From NCBI GenBank assembly GCA_035295125.1, contig DATGJP010000027.1, positions 1-64,000 of the forward strand: a stretch of 64,000 bases of DNA, written 5' to 3'. The DNA comes from JAICMB01 sp035295125 (lineage in GTDB: Bacteria > Acidobacteriota > Terriglobia > Bryobacterales > Bryobacteraceae). A model generated the notes under the pieces. It did no database searches, was not told the DNA's origin, and saw only the letters and a program-made list of their open reading frames with translations. This document shows positions 14,823-21,922 of this stretch, one piece after another. Both the position numbers and the translations under genes were made by a program. Each line of letters begins with the position of its first letter. The stretch's first letter is position 1.

Positions 14823-17586
14823 GCGCAACCAAAGGATCGATCCGCGTGGCACGGCGGGCAGGCAGGTAGCCCGCTGCCAAAGCCACCACGAGCATCGCAA
14901 TGATTGCCAGGCTGATCGCGAGCGGGTCGGTCGACTGCAGGCCATAGAGCAAGGTCTTGATGTAACTTCCCGAGGCGAACGTCAGCGCGCACCCGATCCC
15001 TATGCCCGCCAGCGTCAACGTGCAGGTCTCTCGCAGCACTGCCCATAGAACACTCGTTCGAGCCGCTCCCAGTGCGATGCGGATACCGAATTCGTTCGTT
15101 CGCCGCGTGATGCCGTAGGACAGGACGCCATAAATCCCGATACACGCCAGAGTCACCGCGAGGATCGCAAAGAACGTCGAAAGCTGCGCAACCAGACGCT
15201 GATCCAGCGTGAAGTCGTCCACCATCTGCGAGAGCGTGCGGATGTCGCTTACGGGCAAATTGGGATCGATCTCGCCGATGCTTCGCTTGATGGCGCGCAC
15301 CGCCCAGGTTGGATCGCCGCTATAACGGACAACGAGACTATCGAGGTACTCGGAACTGTGCTGCGCGTGCGGGAAGAACGCCGCCGGCATCTGCTTCTCC
15401 ACTGGTTGCAAGTACTTTGCATTCTTGATTACACCTACAACTTCCACGTTCTGATACTCCGCATCGTCTCCCACGGAGAAGGTGCGGCCGATTGGTGAAC
15501 TGCCGGCAAAGTGCACGCGCACCATCTCCTCGTTGATCACGGCAACTCTTGGAGATGCTTGATTGTCGTGAACGGTGAAACGCCGGCCAAACACCAGGGG
15601 CATCTTCATGACCTCGAAGTATTCAGGCCCGACAAGATTGAAGTCGACGTGCGGGTCATCGGCGGTACGAGTACGTCCCGGAACTGCGACGTCGTCCCCC
15701 GACCATCCACCACCGTCCAAAACGCTGAGCGCGAAACTCGCCCCTGGTACGCCGGGCAATGATTCCACATGCTCCTCAATACGAGCCATCGTGGCTCGCA
15801 GCCGGGCATCCGGCTTGTAACCGGCCGATGCCGGATCGATGTGAAACCGGAGCACGTTCTGCTTATCGAAGCCCAGGTTAATATTCGTGACGTTCGCCAG
15901 GCTTCGAAGAAACAGGCCGGCGCTTGCCAGCAACACCAGCGATAACGCCACCTGGGCGACAACCAAGCCTTGCGACAACAGGTTGCGCGCGGAGACGACC
16001 CCTCGTCCCAGCCTCAGTGCAGGGGCCAACTCCACGCCAGTGGCTCGTATCGCGGGCGCCGCCCCGAAAAGAAATACGGTGAGAATCGTTACCGCAACCG
16101 TAAAGACCAGAACCTCGAGGTCCGGCGTCACACGCAGCGGCACAAGCTCTGATTCGCTCGATATCATTGCGAGCAGCATTTGGCTTGCGATTGACGCGAA
16201 GACAACGCCCAGGCCGGCGCCCAGAACACCCAGCAGCGCGCTTTCGGCGAAGAGTTGACGAAATACCCGCGGCCGTCCCGCCCCAAGCGACAGCCGCACC
16301 GCGATTTCCTTCTGCCGGGCAGTTGCCCGTGTTAGCAGCAGGTTCGCCACGTTGGCGCAGGTGATCAGGAGCACGATTCCGACCAGGACCATCAGAATCG
16401 TCAACGGCGATTGGAATTCTCTCCGCAGCGGTGAGCGCCCTGTGGCCGCCGGCATAAGCTCGATTCGTGCACGCTGGATGTTATCGAGACTCTCTTTCGA
16501 AGGCTGCGCGCCGAGATAAGTGCGCAATATCTGCCGGAAGAGTACGTCCGTCTCGGCCTGCGTTTGGCGTGGATCTATCCCTGGTTTCGGCCGTCCAATC
16601 ATGTGAAGAGACCGGAACATGTTGTCGGTCAATCCATTGTGATCCGGCGAGACTTCCTTCTCCATTGCCAGGGGAATCCAAAGATCGGGCGAACGTCCAA
16701 CGGTGATGCCGAAGAATTGGGGCGGCGTAACGCCAACGATGGTGTATACCGTCTGCCCGATCTTAATGGTCTTGCCCAGCGCCGAGGGATCGGATCCGAA
16801 GCGGCGAGACCACCAGGCGTAATTCGCCACCACCACAGGATGTGCCCCGGGAGTGCGGTCGTCTGCGTCCGTGAAGACACGTCCCAAAATCGGACTCACA
16901 CCCAGCGTGTTGAAATAGGTTCCCGAGACGAGCTCGACCTTCAGCTTTTCCATATCCGCGTCACCGCTCATCCGCCCGTGCACCGGCATGACATAGCTCT
17001 TTATTGCGGCGACCTCGGAGAAGACGTCGTTCTTGACCCGGAATTCGCGGTAGAAAGGGTATGAGAACACGTCGGTGCTGCGGCCAGGAATGAAGTTCGT
17101 GGTGCCTTCCGGCTGCGCCTTACCGAAGAGAACCAGTTGTTCCGGGTGCTTCACCGGCAGCGTGCGAAACAGGACGGCGTTCATCAGGCTGAAAATTGCG
17201 GTGTTGGCCCCGATGCCGAGCGCGAGCATCAGGACCGCCACGATAGTGAAGCCCGGGCTCCTTCGCAACTGTCGCACCGCGTACCGTAAATCGCGAATAA
17301 CATCCCCGCAAAACTCGAACACCATGTTTCCCCTCCTCGGCGGCTCCGCTTCCTCGATAGGCGACTCGCCCAATGCCGACCGGAGATCTTCATGCAATTC
17401 ATGCCACGGGCGCGCCTGCCGCCGGACTTCGCGCCACGCCTCCTCGGCATTGAGCCCGCCGCGGAGCGCGCGCTCGTAATTCTCCTGAAATTCCAGCGCC
17501 AGTTCTTCAATAACTTCTGCCTCACGCTCGCCGGAAACCCCCAAAGGAGGAAGGTTCTGGCGTACGTAGGCCTTGAACTCAGGCAT
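14809..17586 (-). CDS. ADOP-type ABC transporter permease (MacB/FtsX repeats)
   Basis: A 925-residue membrane protein. An N-terminal soluble helical domain (about 1-85, with EVIEELALEFQENYERALRGGLNAEEAWREV) precedes two MacB periplasmic/FtsX units: the first begins near IRDLRYAVRQLRRSPGFTIVAVLML, and the C-terminal FtsX bundle ends in AAGYLPARRATRIDPLVALRYE. This is the acidobacterial duplicated orphan permease layout, in which no ATPase gene is adjacent. The start ATG at 17586 overlaps the PadR stop by eight bases, so the two are translationally coupled; a GTG at 17598 is an alternative. It probably works with a distant MacB-like ATPase; the substrate is unknown. Confidence 0.88.
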   Translation of the reverse strand: MPEFKAYVRQNLPPLGVSGEREAEVIEELALEFQENYERALRGGLNAEEAWREVRRQARPWHELHEDLRSALGESPIEEAEPPRRGNMVFEFCGDVIRDLRYAVRQLRRSPGFTIVAVLMLALGIGANTAIFSLMNAVLFRTLPVKHPEQLVLFGKAQPEGTTNFIPGRSTDVFSYPFYREFRVKNDVFSEVAAIKSYVMPVHGRMSGDADMEKLKVELVSGTYFNTLGVSPILGRVFTDADDRTPGAHPVVVANYAWWSRRFGSDPSALGKTIKIGQTVYTIVGVTPPQFFGITVGRSPDLWIPLAMEKEVSPDHNGLTDNMFRSLHMIGRPKPGIDPRQTQAETDVLFRQILRTYLGAQPSKESLDNIQRARIELMPAATGRSPLRREFQSPLTILMVLVGIVLLITCANVANLLLTRATARQKEIAVRLSLGAGRPRVFRQLFAESALLGVLGAGLGVVFASIASQMLLAMISSESELVPLRVTPDLEVLVFTVAVTILTVFLFGAAPAIRATGVELAPALRLGRGVVSARNLLSQGLVVAQVALSLVLLASAGLFLRSLANVTNINLGFDKQNVLRFHIDPASAGYKPDARLRATMARIEEHVESLPGVPGASFALSVLDGGGWSGDDVAVPGRTRTADDPHVDFNLVGPEYFEVMKMPLVFGRRFTVHDNQASPRVAVINEEMVRVHFAGSSPIGRTFSVGDDAEYQNVEVVGVIKNAKYLQPVEKQMPAAFFPHAQHSSEYLDSLVVRYSGDPTWAVRAIKRSIGEIDPNLPVSDIRTLSQMVDDFTLDQRLVAQLSTFFAILAVTLACIGIYGVLSYGITRRTNEFGIRIALGAARTSVLWAVLRETCTLTLAGIGIGCALTFASGSYIKTLLYGLQSTDPLAISLAIIAMLVVALAAGYLPARRATRIDPLVALRYE

Positions 17587-17926
17587 TCTCGAGTCCACCG
17601 GCGCGCTGCAGCGCAGTCAGGAACGTGCTCCAACTGCGGCGTTGTTCAGCCAGCATCTTCCGGCCTGCTGGAGTGAGCTTGTAGTATCGCCGTCGCCGCT
17701 GCCCGCTCGCTTCCACCCACTGTCCGGCAATCAGGCCTTTTCGTTCAAGCCGGTACAGTACCGGATATAACGAGGCAATCTGAAAGGCGACCGCGCCCTC
17801 CGACCGTCGCTCAATCTCGACGCCGATTTCGTAACCATGACGGGCCCGGCTTTCAAGCTGCGCGAGCACCAATAGCTCCGCGCTTCCCTTCTTGCGGGCA
17901 TTCTCGTCGGGGTCTATCGTTGACAT
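17579..17926 (-). CDS. PadR-family transcriptional regulator
   Basis: A 115-residue winged-helix regulator. GSAELLVLAQLESRARHGYEIGVEIERRS and FQIASLYPVLYRLERKGLI form the PadR helix-turn-helix; the wing GQRRRRYYKLTPAGRKML follows, then a short C-terminal dimerisation helix. The family represses membrane-transport and stress genes, and here it is coupled to the ADOP permease, the common acidobacterial pairing. The chosen ATG at 17926 lies only 12 bases after a strong -10 box, so the message should be nearly leaderless, in keeping with the absence of a Shine-Dalgarno sequence. Confidence 0.9.
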   Translation of the reverse strand: MSTIDPDENARKKGSAELLVLAQLESRARHGYEIGVEIERRSEGAVAFQIASLYPVLYRLERKGLIAGQWVEASGQRRRRYYKLTPAGRKMLAEQRRSWSTFLTALQRAGGLENA

Positions 17927-17938
17927 ATATCGCACTCA

Positions 17939-17967
17939 AATATATATCATTCCGCAACGAACGTCAA
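17939..17967 (-). promoter_or_regulatory. padR promoter, TTGACG-17-TATATT, with direct repeats
   Basis: Read leftward, TTGACG at 17967-17962, a 17-base spacer and TATATT at 17944-17939 form a near-consensus sigma-70-type promoter. The -35 overlaps the stop codon of the upstream VOC gene. ATATATC occurs twice on the plus strand (17925-17931 and 17942-17948), 17 bases apart, spanning the -10 and the padR start codon: a plausible autorepression site. Confidence 0.6.
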
Positions 17968-18368
17968 GGCTTCTCGCAACTGATCGCCCAGGGAATGCCG
18001 AACTTGTCCACCAGAACCCCGAAACGCAGCGCCCAGAACGTCTGTTCAAGCGGCATCTGGACGGTGCCGCCTTCTGCCAGCACATTGAAGACTCGCTCCA
18101 CCTCCGCCGGATCGGTGAGGCCGAGTCTGAGGGTGAATCCCTGAGGTTTGACATAGTCCTCCGGCGCGACGTCGGAACCCTGCAGAACCTGTTTATCCAG
18201 GGTTAGCGTGGCATGAAAGACTTTCTCATGAAGACCGGGCCGCGCCTCCTGTCCCGGCAAGTCGCCATACTTCATGAGGAATGAGATGCGGCCATCCAGG
18301 CATGCTTCGTAGCACCGGAATGCTTCCTCGCAATGGCCGTTGAAACTGAGAATCGGGTTGAGTTCCAT
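17964..18368 (-). CDS. VOC-superfamily protein, PhnB-like
   Basis: A 134-residue protein of the vicinal-oxygen-chelate fold, in the PhnB/'3-demethylubiquinone methyltransferase-like' group. It shows the usual start LNPILSFNGHCEEAFRCYEACLDG, the central HATLTLDKQVLQGSD, and the ending VDKFGIPWAISCEKP. Enzymatic function in this group is mostly unproven. It ends about 38 bases before padR; the padR -35 overlaps its stop codon, so the regulator has its own promoter. Confidence 0.82.
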   Translation of the reverse strand: MELNPILSFNGHCEEAFRCYEACLDGRISFLMKYGDLPGQEARPGLHEKVFHATLTLDKQVLQGSDVAPEDYVKPQGFTLRLGLTDPAEVERVFNVLAEGGTVQMPLEQTFWALRFGVLVDKFGIPWAISCEKP

Positions 18369-18486
18369 GGGGTTGTCAGCTCTTGGTTATTGTCGCTCTC
18401 CGAGAGGCCGTAGAACTCACAACCGGCACCACTGCCGCAAACCGCACAATTATGCCTGTGAGCGGTCAGCCTTCACCCACGCGGTT

Positions 18487-18520
18487 AAGCTGAAAGCTGA
18501 TCGCTGAAAGCCGATAGCTC
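18487..18520. repeat. Short tandem-like repeat AAGCTGAAAGCTGA...
   Basis: The intergenic stretch between the VOC gene and clpP contains AAGCTGAAAGCTGATCGC followed by a second GCTGAAAGC unit. The first 18 bases match 31543-31526 on the minus strand at 17 positions. Function unknown. Confidence 0.5.
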
Positions 18521-18556
18521 TTCCTTACCTGTTGCCGATGTTCTGAAACGGCGTAC

Positions 18557-19198
18557 TTAGTGCCCCGACCCGTTGCGCGGCACGCCATTAGGCACCGCCG
18601 CATGCCCCGGAAGCTCGCGCCGGGTGATGACTCGATCGATAATTCCGTACTCCACTGCCTGGCGCGCATCCATGATGTAATCGCGATCGACATCCCGCGC
18701 GACCTTCTCCCGCGGCTGGCCCGTGGTATCCGCCAGGATATCGTTCAGGATCTCGCGCGTACGCAGGATATCGCGCGCTTGAATGTCGATATCCGCCGCC
18801 TGTCCGCCCAATCCGCTCGCGTGCGGCTGGTGGATCAGAACCCGCGAATACGGCAGGCTATAACGCTTACCCTTCGCGCCTGATGCGAGTATGATCGCCG
18901 CCATCGAGGCCGCCTGGCCAACACAATACGTCACGATATCCGGTTGCACCAGGTTCATGGTGTCCAGGATCGCTAGCCCTGACGTGGTCACGCCACCCGG
19001 CGAGTTGATGTACAGAGAGATGTCCTTTTCGGGATCTTCGGCCGCGAGGTAGAGAATCTGGGCGATGATCAGGTTTGCGACGTTGTCATCGATCGCCGTT
19101 CCCAGGAACACGATATTCTCCTTCAACAGCCGCGAATAGATGTCGAACGCCCGTTCACCTCTCGCAGTCTGCTCCACCACCATGGGCACCAGGCTCAT
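18557..19198 (-). CDS. clpP: ATP-dependent Clp protease proteolytic subunit
   Basis: A 213-residue serine peptidase that forms the tetradecameric barrel fed by ClpX or ClpA/C. The catalytic triad is Ser98 (GQAASMA), His123 (IHQPHA) and Asp173 (DVDRDYIMDA). Residues 1-20 resemble the mature start of Bacillus ClpP, so any propeptide is short. The C-terminal tail (PGHAAVPNGVPRNGSGH) is a lineage extension. AGAGGAG sits five bases before the ATG. Neither tig nor clpX is adjacent, unlike the common tig-clpP-clpX order. An 11-base palindrome CTTACGGTAAG lies 42 bases upstream. Confidence 0.95.
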   Translation of the reverse strand: MSLVPMVVEQTARGERAFDIYSRLLKENIVFLGTAIDDNVANLIIAQILYLAAEDPEKDISLYINSPGGVTTSGLAILDTMNLVQPDIVTYCVGQAASMAAIILASGAKGKRYSLPYSRVLIHQPHASGLGGQAADIDIQARDILRTREILNDILADTTGQPREKVARDVDRDYIMDARQAVEYGIIDRVITRRELPGHAAVPNGVPRNGSGH

Positions 19199-19239
19199 AT
19201 TGCTCCTCTCGGCGGACGAGATTGTTCCGTCAGTATTAA

Positions 19240-19252
19240 CTTACCGTAAGTA
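19240..19252. promoter_or_regulatory. Palindrome ACTTAC-C-GTAAGT upstream of clpP
   Basis: A perfect 13-base dyad 42-54 bases upstream of the clpP start. Its 11-base core is identical to the palindrome directly in front of arsR at 58451-58461. It may be an operator or coincidence. Confidence 0.3.
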
Positions 19253-19263
19253 ACAACTGACAG

Positions 19264-21117
19264 TCAAGGGCGGGCCCACTTTGCGGCTTCGCGGAAGAAC
19301 TCCTGTAACGACAGCAGAGTGTTGGCTTGAAGATCCTTCACGGTGATCGATACCACCGGACGGCCGCGTTCCGCTAGCGCCAGCAAAGTCGCCTGGTATT
19401 GCGCGCGATGATAATCGGCCGAGTATGCGATCTCCGGAATACTCTCGGATGCTTCGCTAATGAGGATCGTCGAGAAGCAGCGCCCATGACCGATGATCAT
19501 CTCATGGTAGGAATGATTCATTGCCGGCCCTTCATAGATGTCCACCGGCATCTTCAACCGCGAGCGAAACAGGGTCTCGCCTGCCTTGTTTAGCACGATT
19601 CGCATGGCGCGTCCGCGCGCTGAATAGCGAGTATCGCCGAAGAATGTAAGTTCTCCGTATTCGACCTTGCGCTCCGTGGCGAGTGCACCCACAAGCGATC
19701 CGTAAATTGCGGGCGCCGTCGCTTTGGGATTCGCGACATGCGCAGCCAAGTGACCGTAATCGAGAATAATGCCGCCACGCCATTTCGCCGCATGCACCGC
19801 CGTCCGAGGTCCCGCGCTGTGCGGAGATTTGATAACGCGCGCCGCGACGGCCTTGTAAAGCTCAACGCCCGGTTGGGTCACGAAATTCATGTCGCGCAGC
19901 CATGCCAACCCGAACACGACGTAGTGAACAAATTGCATATACTCCGCCAGGGTTGTTCCGCGTTCGAATGAGAAGGTCGCAACCGGATATCCCGCACGGC
20001 GCAGCAGCGCAACCTTGTCGGCATCCGGGCCCTCCAGGTCTTTAACCACCACGGCGACGAACACCCGGTCCTGTTGAGAATCTCGCGGCGGGCGGTAATT
20101 CGGCATCCGGATCTTCTCGCCGATTACGATCTTGATCCCGACCAGCTCGCTCTTACCAAGGCTTTCCTCAAAATCCTGCTTGGTCCAGACCCCCGCTTCC
20201 TCCCAAGGCTTCGGAAGCATCAGCGTGACCTTGTCGCGCCCGGCGAGTCCCTGTGCGTGCAGGAAAGCAGATAATTTCCAGGCGCTCAGGATGTCCTCCT
20301 CGCTCAGGCTGGCGGAGCTCATCCACCCTTCGAGATTGGCCCCGGAGAGTCCCAGCGGATACAGACTGCCCCGAGTCAGAGGCGAGCTGTGTCGGCCGGC
20401 TGTCGTGACGCGGCCGTCCATCTGCAACTCGACCTTCCGAAAACCTCGCGCCAAGGCAAACCGGTCGAGCAGGGAGCCCGGCAACGTCATGTATAGAAAA
20501 TTCGCCTGGGCGTCGACTTCGTGCTTCTCATACAGCGTCGCCAGCTTCTCGAGATTCAGGACCGGCTCGTAGGAAGTCATCCCCATCGCCATTCCCACCA
20601 CCAGCGTCGACTGCAGAGTCACGGCCATGCTTTTTCTCGATCGCCGCAACATATCTTCGAGGATGTGCTTCAACTTGGCGGGGTCGGTGGAATCGAGTAC
20701 ATAGCAGCGGACACCCCGCTGCAACAAACCAGCGCCGATGTAGGCGTGCTTGTCTTCAGCGGATCCGCCCATGCCGGCCCAAATGAGAAACCGCAGCGGC
20801 GACCCATGCGCGCGATAAATCGCACCGCGAATCTCCTCGAGTTCGCCGTCGATCCTGGTCGCCCACTCGGCAGTACGGCCGGCGTTCCAGCTCAGATCGA
20901 ACAGCCCGTAGCCGTTCTTCACCACCCGATTCGAACCGTCGGTTTCCATCCCAATCCGGATGAGCCGATTCCGATCCGGGTCGAGCACCTCCAGCCCCTT
21001 CCGGTTCGCCTTCGAGACCAGCGCCTTCAGGCGCGGCAGCACCTTCTCCTTTTCGATCGATTCGAAGATAGAGTCCGCAGCGGACTTGTCGTTATAGAAA
21101 TGGAGTTGCACGCTCAC
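19264..21117 (-). CDS. Divergent phosphoglucose-isomerase-family (SIS domain) protein
   Basis: The start is a GTG at 21117 that overlaps the TGA of the upstream gene (GTGA), giving 617 residues; longer readings only run through the upstream gene in another frame. PGI-type landmarks are WAGMGGSAEDKHAY (GxGGS at 115-119), GRHSSPLTRGSLYPLGLSG (241-259, counterpart of PGI signature 1) and FVTQPGVELYKA (412-423, counterpart of signature 2 with its conserved Glu and catalytic-type Lys). Signature residues are only partly kept (GGRxS becomes AGRHS and FDQ becomes VTQ). PGI interconverts glucose-6-P and fructose-6-P; here a phosphosugar isomerase is likely but the substrate is not certain. Confidence 0.65.
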   Translation of the reverse strand: MSVQLHFYNDKSAADSIFESIEKEKVLPRLKALVSKANRKGLEVLDPDRNRLIRIGMETDGSNRVVKNGYGLFDLSWNAGRTAEWATRIDGELEEIRGAIYRAHGSPLRFLIWAGMGGSAEDKHAYIGAGLLQRGVRCYVLDSTDPAKLKHILEDMLRRSRKSMAVTLQSTLVVGMAMGMTSYEPVLNLEKLATLYEKHEVDAQANFLYMTLPGSLLDRFALARGFRKVELQMDGRVTTAGRHSSPLTRGSLYPLGLSGANLEGWMSSASLSEEDILSAWKLSAFLHAQGLAGRDKVTLMLPKPWEEAGVWTKQDFEESLGKSELVGIKIVIGEKIRMPNYRPPRDSQQDRVFVAVVVKDLEGPDADKVALLRRAGYPVATFSFERGTTLAEYMQFVHYVVFGLAWLRDMNFVTQPGVELYKAVAARVIKSPHSAGPRTAVHAAKWRGGIILDYGHLAAHVANPKATAPAIYGSLVGALATERKVEYGELTFFGDTRYSARGRAMRIVLNKAGETLFRSRLKMPVDIYEGPAMNHSYHEMIIGHGRCFSTILISEASESIPEIAYSADYHRAQYQATLLALAERGRPVVSITVKDLQANTLLSLQEFFREAAKWARP

Positions 21118-21872
21118 TTGCACGCCGCCACATCGACGAGAAAGCCGGCGATCACATGCCAGCCGTTGGTGTCTCGCTTCTCGATGTTGTACGCGTGGTT
21201 TTTGCGGTCTGGCCGCAGACGCCAGGTTGTCTCGGCCTGCGTGGAGGCTCCAGGAATGTTGATTGCCTTTGCGCTGCTTTGGCGCAGCGCCCAGCTTTCG
21301 CCTCCGTCGGTTGTCCCGTATAACTCGTAACCACTGCCTTTCGATCCGATGACCAGAGCTCCTGTCTTCGCCGACTCGAACCGGAAGTGCTCGATCGAGC
21401 CGGAATGTCCGTCCTCCACAATAGGACGCTCCTTCCACGTCTTCCCCCCATCATTTGTAATGAGCAGAAAGGGATCGCGAGGCAGTGTTTGTACCACTTC
21501 CCCAGCAATCCAGCCATTAGCAAGATCGAAGAACTGAATCTGGTCGAGAGCGGAAAACCGAAGGCGGCGGTACGGCTCTGACCATGTCTTGCCGTCGTCC
21601 GACGTTGCCAGCAGAATCGAGCTGAGCGTGGCGGTGGGTGTATGTATATTCCCTGTCACGAACAGGCGGGCGCCCGATTCGATGGCGCTTAGTTCGAGAT
21701 AGACGGGGCACGGTTCGTCTTCCGAGCAGTCCAGGCCGAGTGACTGCAACTCCTCCTGCACGCACTGAAAGGGGATATGAATCGGTTTTCCCTCATTGAC
21801 CATCTCGGCCGGTTGCGTATCGGCGTGGAGAAGCAACACGACGGAGAACAACAGGGGAGCAAATCGCAGCAC
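21114..21872 (-). CDS. Secreted YCF48/BNR-repeat beta-propeller-like protein
   Basis: A 252-residue protein with a signal peptide (LRFAPLLFSVVLLLHADTQP). BNR/Asp-box units SDDGKTWSEP, TNDGGKTWKER and TTDGGESWALR recur about every 45-50 residues, as in YCF48-type or sialidase-like propellers. DSxxPxx-like cysteines (C37, C50 and C55 region) could form a disulphide. There is no enzyme active site. Its TGA overlaps the GTG of the PGI-like gene, so the two are coupled, although one product looks exported and the other cytoplasmic. Function unknown. Confidence 0.7.
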   Translation of the reverse strand: MLRFAPLLFSVVLLLHADTQPAEMVNEGKPIHIPFQCVQEELQSLGLDCSEDEPCPVYLELSAIESGARLFVTGNIHTPTATLSSILLATSDDGKTWSEPYRRLRFSALDQIQFFDLANGWIAGEVVQTLPRDPFLLITNDGGKTWKERPIVEDGHSGSIEHFRFESAKTGALVIGSKGSGYELYGTTDGGESWALRQSSAKAINIPGASTQAETTWRLRPDRKNHAYNIEKRDTNGWHVIAGFLVDVAACK

Positions 21873-21922
21873 CGTAGAATAGGATACTTCGCTTGCAGGC
21901 GCCGCGTCGCCCTTACATACTC

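Noticed and set aside
20521..21330. Rightward frame of 269 codons opposite the PGI-like gene
   Set aside because: The leftward frame shows SIS/PGI motifs and a sensible coupled start; the antisense frame spans two genes and has no domain.
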